Shown: piece by piece, positions 1-6,651 of the stretch | Numbering within the stretch: position 1 is the first letter of the stretch | Layout of the letters: each line of letters opens with the position of its first letter | DNA from: an uncultured Lachnospiraceae bacterium | Lineage (GTDB): Bacteria; Bacillota; Clostridia; Lachnospirales; Lachnospiraceae | Length of the DNA: 9,060 nt | Direction of reading: 5' to 3' | Assembly (NCBI GenBank): GCA_902797565.1 | Contig: CADBTO010000387.1 | Coordinates: 1 to 9,060, forward strand | The notes under the pieces: generated by a model | Seen by the model: the letters and a program-made list of their open reading frames with translations, nothing else | Told to the model about the DNA's origin: nothing | The model's database searches: none | Position numbers and translations under genes: made by a program

Positions 1-142
1 CGCCACACCACATTCCTAGCGGCTCTTTTATTGTTATCCCTGCCCCGTTTTTTTTCAAGCCCCCGTTTGATGGCTTCTATTTTTCAGATTGTATTTTCTG
101 GAATACATTTTGTTTTCTTTCCATATTAAAAACATTCTATCC
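1..142. other. Left-edge non-coding stretch
   Basis: I recognise no gene here. One reading frame is open on the plus strand from the window edge to a TAA at 127, but its hydrophobic, T-rich translation resembles nothing I know. A 6-bp inverted repeat (TGTATT at 90-95, AATACA at 102-107) followed by a T-rich run could be a weak plus-strand terminator for something lying to the left. Confidence 0.35.
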
Positions 143-171
143 TTGACAGAAACGGGTTGTTCCGATAGTAT
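143..171 (+). promoter_or_regulatory. Sigma-A promoter upstream of the DUF4143 ATPase remnant
   Basis: TTGACA at 143-148 is a perfect -35 box. After a 17-nt spacer comes TAGTAT at 166-171, which matches the -10 consensus at five of six positions. Transcription would start near 178, about 43 nt before the ATG at 221. No strong Shine-Dalgarno sequence lies before that ATG. The promoter appears intact although the gene behind it is broken. Confidence 0.7.
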
Positions 172-220
172 GTGAAAAAAGAAACTGCGATTTCGCCCAA
201 TTCACAAAACGGTGCATGAT

Positions 221-777
221 ATGTTCAAACGCAAACTCTATAACAGGCTTCTGGAATGGAAGCAAACATCCGACGGCCATACAGCCGCCTTGGGCCATCG
301 GCGACCAGACGAGTTTTCCGCTGATCCGGAAACTTTTCGAGATGGGCAGGCCTCTGGGGCAACAAACAAACCGGAAGCTCCTTCGAGACTTCCGGCTGTA
401 CATGCTGGTCGGCGGAATGCCCCAGGCCGTCCATGAATATATAGAAACCATCAACTTCAGAAAAGTCGATGCAGTCAAACGAGACATCCTCGCGTTATAT
501 GAAAGTGATTTCATGAAGATAGACACGTCCGGCCGCGCTTCGATGCTGTTTGACGTCATCCCGGCACAACTATGAAATCGACTTCCTGGTCGCTAGGCAA
601 AACAAGCTATGCCCGCTGGAAATTAAGTCCTCCGGATACAAGAAGCACGCCTCACTGGATCGCTTTTTTGAAACGTATTCAGACCGGATACTCCGGAGAT
701 ACCTCGTTTATACGAAAGACTACGCCAAAGACCAGGATGTCATCTGCCTGCCGGTTTATATGGCGCCGTTTCTATAA
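221..777 (+). pseudogene. DUF4143-type AAA ATPase remnant with two internal deletions
   Basis: Three collinear fragments of one protein occur in three different plus-strand frames. The first (221 to about 287) reads MFKRKLYNRLLEWKQTSDG, the typical N-terminus of the ATPase/DUF4143 family. The second (about 288-572) begins WAIGDQTSFPLIRKLF and continues through RLYMLVGGMPQAVHEY and KRDILALYESDF to IPAQL, the typical middle. The third (about 565-777) contains NYEIDFLVARQNK, CPLEIKSSGYKKH and CLPVYMAPFL, the usual C-terminus. The Walker A/B region expected between the first two fragments is absent, as is the segment between IPAQL and NYEIDFL, so both joins are internal deletions that also shift frame. 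The whole is about 185 codons, whereas intact members are around 400. Known family members are P-loop ATPases, often linked to mobile or toxin-antitoxin-like loci; their cellular role is not well established. This copy cannot make a working ATPase. Confidence 0.85.
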
Positions 778-823
778 ACTCCATTCCACGAATCCGGGGG
801 ACACCCCGCGCAGCGGACAGCGT

Positions 824-889
824 GAAACGCACCTGCTCAACCATTATGACAGTATCCCGCTGGTGATGATTACCGGGCAGGTGCCTATG
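824..889 (+). pseudogene. Fragment of a ThDP-dependent enzyme (acetolactate synthase type)
   Basis: In one plus-strand frame this stretch reads THLLN directly followed by HYDSIPLVMITGQVP. The DSIPLVxITGQVP block is a hallmark of the N-terminal pyrimidine-binding domain of acetolactate synthase (IlvB/IlvI) and related ThDP enzymes, which convert pyruvate to acetolactate. In intact enzymes the T-N/H-L-L block is separated from the DSIPLV block by a few residues (usually TGIADAY or similar), so a small in-frame deletion may lie between them. Nothing recognisable precedes about 824. After 889 the similarity stops exactly where the oppositely oriented secreted-protein gene begins. It is only about 20 codons, has no start and no promoter, and must be a gene fossil. 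The motif is seen directly; the ancestral gene is inferred. Confidence 0.6.
829..884. repeat. 8-bp inverted repeat next to the secreted-protein stop codon
   Basis: GCACCTGC at 829-836 is the exact reverse complement of GCAGGTGC at 877-884. The second arm abuts the TAG stop (885-887, minus) of the secreted-protein gene. A smaller CCC-GGT/ACC-GGG pairing lies inside. There is no T-run on the minus strand after it, so it would be a poor intrinsic terminator. It overlaps the ThDP-enzyme fossil and may be coincidental. Confidence 0.35.
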
Positions 890-1811
890 AAAACTTCCCA
901 AAGCGCACATGAATCCTGATCGAGTTCGTTCCATCGGGCAGGCTGGCAGCTGCTGTCTTCCTGCCCTTTTTCGGCACGCCCGTGAATTTCTTGCTGACAA
1001 TTCCGATGATCTCCCCATCGGCGCGGTAACAGAGCACATCCACATAGCCCGTCGCGCTGGTCTTCCCCCCGTTCACCGCCGTGATTTCCACATCGGTTTC
1101 CGTGCTGAATGTCACGTTCGCCGAAATGTGCTTCGAAACATCCTTGCATACCGTAAAATAATGGCGGATGTACTGGTCGCACGACGGCTCCACGCTGGCA
1201 ACCTGCTTTTTCCCGAAATATTCCACAAGCGCATACGACTGTTCTCCGGGAAACACGCCCATGACCTGCGTGCTGCCCTCCCGGATTTTCTTTCCGTCAG
1301 CATCAAGCAGCTTATAAGATACCACAAGGCTGTCATAATAGACGCTGTTCCTGTTCTCCACCTCGATCAGAATGCTGCTGCGGGCACTTCCAAATTCTTC
1401 TCTGGAGCGCACTTCCTTCGCCTTTGCGGAAACAGCCGGCTCTTCCACATGGAAATCCACCTCCATCTTTTTTCCGCCCTCCGCCTTCACGGTAACTTTC
1501 GCCGAACCCTGCTGCTTTGCAGCCACGCGAAACGCATTCCCTTCCTTTTTCTTTGCAGACAATACCTTCGGTGCGTCAGAACTTACGGACTGGATCTGGC
1601 CATTCAGCCGGATCGTCGTCTTCTCCCCTTGAAGCAGCGTGATCTGCCGGCTCTTTTTCGTGTCCCCCTTCGCCGCACCGGCTGCCTTCGTGTCCGCATA
1701 CACGGTTTCACCAATCAAAAACCGGCCGCCTGCCGCCAAAAACAGTATCATACATCCCAGGAATGCGAAAACTTCCCGCACGCGCCGCCCGCCTCGTCCC
1801 GCCCGGCTCAT
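885..1811 (-). CDS. Secreted or membrane-anchored protein with Ig-like and FxLYD-like segments
   Basis: The 308-residue product starts with a basic stretch (GRGGRRVRE, 5-13) and a hydrophobic segment (about 14-34). VYA-D at 37-40 is a plausible signal peptidase I site, so export to the cell surface is likely. Residues about 55-123 (ITLLQGEKTTIRL through KMEVDFHVE) look like a bacterial Ig-like (BIG2-type) beta sandwich. Residues about 145-200 (NRNSVYYDSLVVSYKLLD with DGKKI) and 232-303 (ATGYVDVLCYRADGE) each resemble FxLYD-type domains. No catalytic motif is visible and the specific function is unknown. I chose the ATG at 1811 because it overlaps the upstream regulator's TGA as ATGA, implying translational coupling; the frame extends further upstream but only through the regulator's coding sequence. 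A GTG at residue 11 is an alternative start. No good intrinsic terminator follows the stop. Confidence 0.75.
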   Translation of the reverse strand: MSRAGRGGRRVREVFAFLGCMILFLAAGGRFLIGETVYADTKAAGAAKGDTKKSRQITLLQGEKTTIRLNGQIQSVSSDAPKVLSAKKKEGNAFRVAAKQQGSAKVTVKAEGGKKMEVDFHVEEPAVSAKAKEVRSREEFGSARSSILIEVENRNSVYYDSLVVSYKLLDADGKKIREGSTQVMGVFPGEQSYALVEYFGKKQVASVEPSCDQYIRHYFTVCKDVSKHISANVTFSTETDVEITAVNGGKTSATGYVDVLCYRADGEIIGIVSKKFTGVPKKGRKTAAASLPDGTNSIRIHVRFGKFS

Positions 1812-2056
1812 CGGCTCTGCCCGTCTTCCGCGATATCCAGATAACTCCGGTCTTCGCGGCAAACCAGATAATCCAGGGACACCCGAAACAGATCTGCCAG
1901 CTTCACCGCCGTGTCCAGCGGAACCCACCGCTTGCCCCTTTCATATCTGCTGTACACCACAAGATGAATCCCAACCGCCTTGCTGACAAAAGCCTGGGTC
2001 ATCCCCCAGTACTTCCTCATTTTCAAAAGCCTTGCGCCAACCATTTCTTTTGTCAT
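1808..2056 (-). CDS. XRE-family HTH transcriptional regulator
   Basis: This is an 82-residue protein occupied almost entirely by a Cro/CI-type HTH domain (residues about 6-66). It contains GARLLKMRKYWGMTQ, followed by QAFVSKAVGIHLVVYSRYERG as the helix-turn-helix, and PLDTAVKLADLFRVSLDYLV, the characteristic C-terminal half of HTH_3. It probably binds DNA as a dimer; no ligand or protease domain is attached. The ATG at 2056 is chosen because a GGGGGGAG ribosome binding site (2061-2068 on the plus strand as ctcccccc) lies 4 nt upstream. The frame stays open further upstream, but that would read through the RBS. Its stop overlaps the start of the secreted-protein gene by ATGA, so the pair is co-transcribed and probably translationally coupled. 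It may regulate its own operon through the direct repeat at 2124-2186. Confidence 0.88.
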   Translation of the reverse strand: MTKEMVGARLLKMRKYWGMTQAFVSKAVGIHLVVYSRYERGKRWVPLDTAVKLADLFRVSLDYLVCREDRSYLDIAEDGQSR

Positions 2057-2123
2057 GTTGCTCCCCCCTTCGTTATATTTGGAACTCCCTGGCATACACA
2101 GCCGGAGTTTCGCCACGTTCTAA

Positions 2124-2186
2124 TATAGATAGATGAACAGAATCACCGTCGTGCTCTGCTTTAGATAGATTAGCAGAAACGCCGTC
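2124..2186. repeat. Imperfect 27-bp direct repeat, candidate operator
   Basis: Copy A (2124-2150) and copy B (2160-2186) agree at 22 of 27 positions, with a 36-bp period. The shared core is TAGATAGAT, followed by CAGAA and CCGTC. The pair sits about 70 bp upstream of the HTH gene's start and about 110 bp upstream of the uppP promoter, in the region expected to hold the minus-strand promoter. TTGCAA (2194-2199 read on the minus strand) with TAATCT 17 nt further along is a weak promoter candidate overlapping copy B. Binding by the HTH protein is inferred. Confidence 0.5.
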
Positions 2187-2274
2187 CGATTGCAAGCCAT
2201 ACGACCGAAATGCCATCGAAATCCAAAAACGAAAGGCAAAACACAAAATAACACAATTTTTTTCGGGATGAGAC

Positions 2275-2303
2275 TGGATTTAGAACGGGACTTGTGTTAC
2301 AAT
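2275..2303 (+). promoter_or_regulatory. Extended -10 promoter of the uppP operon
   Basis: TACAAT at 2298-2303 is a good -10 box and is preceded by TG at 2295-2296, giving an extended -10 element. The corresponding -35 position (TGGATT, 2275-2280) is poor, as is common when TGn is present. Transcription would start near 2310, leaving about 53 nt of leader before the uppP start. No other plus-strand promoter of similar quality is apparent between 2187 and 2362. Confidence 0.5.
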
Positions 2304-2362
2304 ATCCGGTATGTGTGCCGTTGCAAAAACGGTCAAAACATCTCAAAGCGGAAAGGAAAGGA

Positions 2363-3226
2363 ATGATGGAACTTCTCGAAATTTTCAAAGCCATCCTCTT
2401 CGGCATCGTGGAGGGCGTCACGGAATGGCTCCCGGTCAGCAGCACCGGGCATCTGATCCTGTTGAATGAATACGTCCAGCTGAACGTATCCGAAAGTTTT
2501 TTCAAAATGTTTGAGGTGGTCATCCAGCTGGGCGCAATCCTGGCCGTGGTGCTGCTCTACTGGCAGAAACTCTGGCCATTCGAGATCAAGCGCCAGAAAA
2601 TCAAGAACCGCATCGCCGTGGCTGAGCGGGTGGTCTGGAAGGAAGGCGGCATCGACCTTTGGGTGAAGATCATCGTCTGCTGTATCCCCGCCGCGATTGT
2701 CGGCATCGTCTTTGACGATAAGATTGACGAACTGTTCTACCACCCGCTCCCGGTCGCGCTTGCGCTGATCATTGTCGGCGTCCTGTTCATCGCAATCGAA
2801 ATGTTCAACAAAGACCGCACGTTTCTGATCGATTCCGTTGCAGACATGCCCTACCGGGTGGTCCTTTTGATTGGCGCTGCACAGACGCTCGCCGCTGTGT
2901 TTCCCGGCACTTCCCGCTCCGGTTCCACGATCCTGGCAGGAATCCTGCTTGGCGTATCCCGCACCTGTGCCGCGGAATTTACCTTTTTCCTGGCAGTCCC
3001 CGTGATGTTCGGGGCAAGCCTGCTGAAAGTCGTAAAATACATCCATGACGGACTGGCGATCAGCCAGGGAGAAATCCTGACCCTGATCGTGGGCTGCATC
3101 ACGGCATTTGCCGTATCCATCCTGACCATCCGTTTCCTGATGAAATATATCCAAAATCACGACTTCAAGGCATTCGGGATCTACCGGATTGTACTTGGAA
3201 TCGCAGTGATTGCACTATTACACTGA
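2363..3226 (+). CDS. uppP: Undecaprenyl-diphosphatase UppP/BacA
   Basis: UppP is an integral membrane enzyme that dephosphorylates undecaprenyl diphosphate to recycle the lipid carrier for peptidoglycan and other envelope polymers; it can also confer bacitracin tolerance. The 287-residue product has the family's usual length and both signature regions. The first is near the N-terminus: GIVEGVTEWLPVSSTGH (residues 14-30), with the conserved E17 and E21. The second is PGTSRSGST (181-189), containing the phosphate-binding Arg. Several hydrophobic segments (about 50-66, 103-117, 130-147, 165-180, 205-222, 240-260, 272-286) fit the polytopic fold. GGAAAGGA lies just upstream of two adjacent ATGs (2363 and 2366); either could be used, and homologues usually begin near this point. 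The glycosyltransferase follows 17 nt downstream, so the two are very likely in one operon. Confidence 0.97.
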   Translation: MMELLEIFKAILFGIVEGVTEWLPVSSTGHLILLNEYVQLNVSESFFKMFEVVIQLGAILAVVLLYWQKLWPFEIKRQKIKNRIAVAERVVWKEGGIDLWVKIIVCCIPAAIVGIVFDDKIDELFYHPLPVALALIIVGVLFIAIEMFNKDRTFLIDSVADMPYRVVLLIGAAQTLAAVFPGTSRSGSTILAGILLGVSRTCAAEFTFFLAVPVMFGASLLKVVKYIHDGLAISQGEILTLIVGCITAFAVSILTIRFLMKYIQNHDFKAFGIYRIVLGIAVIALLH

Positions 3227-3243
3227 GAAACAGGAGGCCAAAT

Positions 3244-4299
3244 ATGCCAAGCATCTCCGTATGCATGATCGTGAAGAACGAAGCAAAACTACTTTCACGG
3301 TGCCTGGATTCCCTGGAAGGGATCTATGATGAGCTGATCATTGCGGATACCGGTTCCACGGACAACACCAAAGAAATCGCCAAACGATACACCAAACAGG
3401 TCTACGACTTCAAATGGGTGGACGATTTTTCCAAAGCAAGGAACTATGTCTTTGGCAAAGCAACCAAGGACTATATCTACTCCGCAGACGCTGATGAAAT
3501 CCTGGATGAAGAAAACAAAGCTGAGTTTCTGAAATTAAAAGAAGTTTTACTTCCAGAAATAGAGATCGTCCAGATGCACTATGCAGAAAATGACATCCAA
3601 AGCGTCCTGAATGCCCGGTCAGAACTGAGGCCCAAGCTGTTCAAGCGACTGCGCCACTGGACATGGGTGGATCCTGTGCATGAGACAATCCGTACAGATC
3701 CGGTCGTCTTTGATTCCGATATCACGATCCTGCATCATCCGGAATCCCTGCACGCCAGCCGTGATTTTTCGATTTTCGAGAAATCCTACGAACAGGACGG
3801 CCGGCTCTCCACCCGGATCTATCAGATGTATATCCGGGAGCTGTTCCGCGCCGGCGACCCGGAGGATATTAAACGAGGATGTGATATTTTTCGCAACGTT
3901 CTCAAAAACGAAGCGATTTCCGACGACCTCTATCTGGATATTTACTGCCTGCTCGCCAAAGGTGCCTCGATCGACGAAAACACCTCAGACCTTCTGAAAT
4001 ACAGTGCGCAGCTGATCGGCGGCCCGTACCAATGTGCGGAAGTTGCCTGCATTCTGGGCGACCATTTCCGCCGCCGCGGCGACCTGCGCGAAGCAATGAT
4101 GTGGTATGAAGCCTGCTTGCAGCTCCCCTGCCGCATCGACATCCACTATCATGGAGACCTGCCCCTGTATGGACTATCCAAAGTCTATAACCAGCTTGCC
4201 AGCTATGAATCCGGGCCGCTCGCCGCAGAATTAAAAGAAAAATCAATTTCTTACCGGATCCAGGCAGAGTCCTGGAAACTTCCGGATGTACAGGTTTAA
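3244..4299 (+). CDS. Family 2 glycosyltransferase with a C-terminal helical (TPR-like) region
   Basis: The N-terminal part is a GT-A fold: ISVCMIVKNEAKLL (4-17), the nucleotide-sugar loop ELIIADTGSTDNT (30-42), WVDDFSKARN (58-67) and the metal-binding DxD in SADADEIL (D82-A83-D84). WTWVDPVHE further along is also typical of the SunS-like/GT2 subgroup. Residues from about 185 to the end are helical, with tetratricopeptide-like character (LGDHFRRRGDLREAMMWYEACLQL), as in many Clostridia proteins of this type. There are no membrane segments, so it acts in the cytoplasm; the sugar donor and acceptor cannot be told from sequence. AGGAGG at 3232-3237 lies 6 nt before the ATG. Co-transcription with uppP suggests an envelope-polymer or protein-glycosylation role, but this is inference. 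Confidence 0.9.
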   Translation: MPSISVCMIVKNEAKLLSRCLDSLEGIYDELIIADTGSTDNTKEIAKRYTKQVYDFKWVDDFSKARNYVFGKATKDYIYSADADEILDEENKAEFLKLKEVLLPEIEIVQMHYAENDIQSVLNARSELRPKLFKRLRHWTWVDPVHETIRTDPVVFDSDITILHHPESLHASRDFSIFEKSYEQDGRLSTRIYQMYIRELFRAGDPEDIKRGCDIFRNVLKNEAISDDLYLDIYCLLAKGASIDENTSDLLKYSAQLIGGPYQCAEVACILGDHFRRRGDLREAMMWYEACLQLPCRIDIHYHGDLPLYGLSKVYNQLASYESGPLAAELKEKSISYRIQAESWKLPDVQV

Positions 4300-4330
4300 C
4301 AGATAATCAAAAATTAAAGGAGGATTGATT

Positions 4331-5680
4331 ATGGGTTATGAAAAAGAGTACCAGGAGAAGCTTGTCAGCGCAGACGAAGCCGTCAAATGCGTGAAATCCG
4401 GCGACTGGGTGGATTACGGCTGGTGCGTAAACACCCCGGAGGCATTGGACCAGGCACTGGCGAAGCGGACCGATGAACTGACGGACGTCAATGTCCGCGG
4501 CGGCATCCTCTTCCACACCCCTGCCATCTTCGAGCGCGAGGACGCGGCAGAGCACTTTACATGGAACTCATGGCATATGAGCGGCGTGGAACGCCGGCTG
4601 ATCGCGAAAGGCTGCAGCTTCTATGCGCCGATCCGCTATTCGGAACTGCCGCGCTATTATCGGGAGAATATCAAGCGCAACAACGTGATCATGTTCCAGG
4701 TGGCACCGATGGACAAGCATGGATACTTCTCCTTTGGGCCTTCCGCTTCACATCTGCGTGCCGCAATCGAGGTTTCCGACCGCGTGATCGTGGAAGTCAA
4801 CGAAAAGATGCCGCGCTGCCTGGGCGGCATGGAAAGTGAAGTCCATATCAGCGAAGTGAATGCCATCGTGGAAGGCAGCAACCCGGATCTGGGCGAGATT
4901 CCGGCAGGCGGCGCGCCCACGGAAGTGGATCGGAAAGTCGCGGAACTGATCGTGAAAGAAATCCCGAATGGCGCCTGCCTGCAGCTGGGCATTGGCGGAA
5001 TGCCAAACACCGTCGGCGCGATGATCGCGGAATCAGACCTCAAGGATCTCGCGGTCCATACGGAGATGTATGTAGATGCGTTCGTGGACATTGCAAAAGC
5101 AGGAAAGATCACGGGCGCGAAGAAGCGCATTGACCGCTTCCGCCAGGTTTATGCGTTCGGTGCCGGCACGCGGAAACTGTATGATTATCTGGACGATAAC
5201 CCCCAGCTGATAAGTGCACCAGTGGACTATACGAATGACGCACGTGTCATCGCCCAGATCGACAACTTCATCTCGATCAACAACGCGGTGGATGTGGATC
5301 TCTTCGGACAGGTGAACGCAGAGTCTGCCGGACTGAAACAGATCAGTGGTGCAGGCGGGCAGATGGACTTCGTCATGGGCGCGTACCTGTCCAACGGCGG
5401 GAAATCCTTCATCTGCCTCTCTTCCACCTTCAAAGGCAAGGATGGCACCGTACAGAGCCGCATCCGCCCCACACTTTCGAATGGATCCGTCGTGACAGAC
5501 ACCCGGCCGCAGGTCCATCATCTGGTGACAGAATACGGCATGGTCTGCCTCAAGGGCCTTTCCGCGTGGGAGCGTGCGGAGGCTATCATCTCCATCGCGC
5601 ATCCGGATTTCCGGGATGAACTGATCAAAGAAGCGGAGAAAGCGCATATCTGGAGACGGTCGAATAAATATAATCTATAA
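4331..5680 (+). CDS. but: Butyryl-CoA:acetate CoA-transferase (acetyl-CoA hydrolase/transferase family)
   Basis: The enzyme transfers CoA from butyryl-CoA to acetate, giving butyrate and acetyl-CoA, the terminal step of butyrate formation in many gut Firmicutes. The 449-residue product carries blocks I associate with But rather than distant relatives: [10 protein letters not shown] (23-32), [16 protein letters not shown] (75-90), [14 protein letters not shown] (99-112) and [17 protein letters not shown] (125-141). It also has LGIGGMPN (219-226, CoA binding), [11 protein letters not shown] with the catalytic glutamate E245, and [17 protein letters not shown]. The ATG at 4331 has AGGAGG at 4318-4323, 7 nt upstream; a TTG at 4325 is in frame but too close to that site. 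The gap from the glycosyltransferase is only 31 nt with no promoter or terminator visible. The closely related 4-hydroxybutyrate CoA-transferase is the main alternative; expected activity is inferred from motif identity. Confidence 0.92.
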   Translation: MGYEKEYQEKLVSADEAVKCVKSGDWVDYGWCVNTPEALDQALAKRTDELTDVNVRGGILFHTPAIFEREDAAEHFTWNSWHMSGVERRLIAKGCSFYAPIRYSELPRYYRENIKRNNVIMFQVAPMDKHGYFSFGPSASHLRAAIEVSDRVIVEVNEKMPRCLGGMESEVHISEVNAIVEGSNPDLGEIPAGGAPTEVDRKVAELIVKEIPNGACLQLGIGGMPNTVGAMIAESDLKDLAVHTEMYVDAFVDIAKAGKITGAKKRIDRFRQVYAFGAGTRKLYDYLDDNPQLISAPVDYTNDARVIAQIDNFISINNAVDVDLFGQVNAESAGLKQISGAGGQMDFVMGAYLSNGGKSFICLSSTFKGKDGTVQSRIRPTLSNGSVVTDTRPQVHHLVTEYGMVCLKGLSAWERAEAIISIAHPDFRDELIKEAEKAHIWRRSNKYNL

Positions 5681-5698
5681 TAAAAAGAAGTTATCAAT

Positions 5699-5736
5699 CG
5701 GGCAGGGCAGATGCTTTCATTCATCCGCCCTGCCCG
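5699..5736 (+). other. Strong GC-rich hairpin between but and yitT
   Basis: CGGGCAGGGC (5699-5708) pairs perfectly with GCCCTGCCCG (5727-5736). After one A/C mismatch the stem continues as GATG/CATC around an 8-nt loop. No T-run follows on the plus strand, so it is not a standard intrinsic terminator. On the minus strand the run of Ts lies some distance away. It ends 10 nt before the yitT Shine-Dalgarno and could partially terminate transcription, protect an mRNA end, or affect yitT expression. Confidence 0.6.
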
Positions 5737-5758
5737 CCTGCGATATAAGGAGAAGCTC

Positions 5759-6622
5759 ATGAATGCGAAGATCCAGCCACGTCAGATTCTGACACGCGAA
5801 AACATTGATTCATTCCTGATGCTGACCATCGGGGCGATCCTGGCCGCCTTCTCCCTGGAGGAGTTCCTCGTTCCAAACCATATTTTTGACGGCGGGGTGG
5901 TCGGCATCAGCATGATCCTGACGCACTTCCTTCCTATTTCACTAGGATTGTGTGTCATTCTACTGAACCTGCCCTTCCTGATCTTTGGCTTTCTGAAAAT
6001 GGGGCACATCTTTATTGCAAAGGTGAGCTATTCAATTATTCTGTTTTCCATTATGACCGAAGTGTTCAAGCCCATGCAGAATGCCACCTATGAAATCCTG
6101 CTCGCCGTAACGTTCGGCGGCGTCCTGCTGGGTGCCGGCGTGGGGCTGGTGCTGCGGGGCGGCGGCTGCCTGGACGGAACAGAAATCATCGCCGTGCATC
6201 TGAACCGGACCACCTCGCTATCGACCGGTCAGGTTATTTTGGCATTTAATTTTCTAATCTATGCGACTGCCGGCATCGTCTTCGGTTTTGACCAGGGCAT
6301 GTACTCCCTGCTGATGTACTTCATCACGTCCAAGGTCATCGACATCGTCGAAACCGGCAGCGAGTCTGCAAAGTCCGTGATGATCATCACAGACCAGGGC
6401 AAGGAACTTGCCGCCAGGATCCATCAGGAACTCGGCCGCACAGTCACATTCCTGCACGGCGAAGGATACGTCAGCAAGGATGAAAAAGATATCCTTTACT
6501 GCGTTGTTACCCGCGCCGAGATCTTCGACCTGAAGCACATCATTTCAGAAACCAAGGGAAGCAGCTTCACCACGGTTTCCGAAGTTTCGGAAATTGTGGG
6601 GAATCATATCAAGTCAGTATAA
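5759..6622 (+). CDS. YitT family membrane protein with C-terminal DUF2179 domain
   Basis: The 287-residue protein has about five to six membrane segments in residues 16-195: TIGAILAAFSLEEFLVP, GISMILTHFLPISLGL, CVILLNLPFLIFGFL, ILLAVTFGGVLLGAGVGL and QVILAFNFLIYATAGIVF. Also present is RGGGCLDGTEIIA (133-145), the family's glycine-rich motif. Residues about 205-282 form the DUF2179 domain (MIITDQGKELAARI, GEGYVSKDEKDILYCVVTRAEI, ISETKGSSFTTVSEVSEIVG). The fold is well known but the substrate is not. AAGGAG at 5747-5752 lies 6 nt before the ATG at 5759; the frame is open earlier, but that would run through the hairpin. It lies 78 nt after but, in the same direction, and may share the transcript or have its own. 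Its 3' end converges on the AIPR gene with 29 nt between stops. Confidence 0.93.
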   Translation: MNAKIQPRQILTRENIDSFLMLTIGAILAAFSLEEFLVPNHIFDGGVVGISMILTHFLPISLGLCVILLNLPFLIFGFLKMGHIFIAKVSYSIILFSIMTEVFKPMQNATYEILLAVTFGGVLLGAGVGLVLRGGGCLDGTEIIAVHLNRTTSLSTGQVILAFNFLIYATAGIVFGFDQGMYSLLMYFITSKVIDIVETGSESAKSVMIITDQGKELAARIHQELGRTVTFLHGEGYVSKDEKDILYCVVTRAEIFDLKHIISETKGSSFTTVSEVSEIVGNHIKSV

Positions 6623-6651
6623 ACCTGTGCCCCCGGCAAGGCATACCGTGT

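Noticed and set aside
1..60. Basic minus-strand reading frame at the left edge
   Set aside because: Too short and truncated to judge; stop codons flank it and no motif is recognisable.
909..1844. Long plus-strand open frame opposite the secreted-protein gene
   Set aside because: It is an antisense shadow: its translation is rich in H, R and C with no domain, while the minus strand gives a signal peptide and Ig-like pattern with a coupled start.
1812..1928. N-terminal extension of the secreted protein
   Set aside because: The extra residues come from reading the HTH gene in another frame and are G/R-rich; the ATGA overlap at 1811 is a better start.
2057..2116. N-terminal extension of the HTH regulator
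   Set aside because: It would translate through the GGGGGGAG ribosome binding site, and Cro/CI-type domains normally begin near the ATG at 2056.
2124..2186. CRISPR-like repeat with 36-bp period
   Set aside because: Only two diverged copies exist, separated by 9 bp rather than a spacer, with no Cas gene nearby.
2333..3160. Long minus-strand open frame opposite uppP
   Set aside because: The plus strand carries unmistakable UppP motifs; the antisense product is D/H/Q-rich with no recognised domain.
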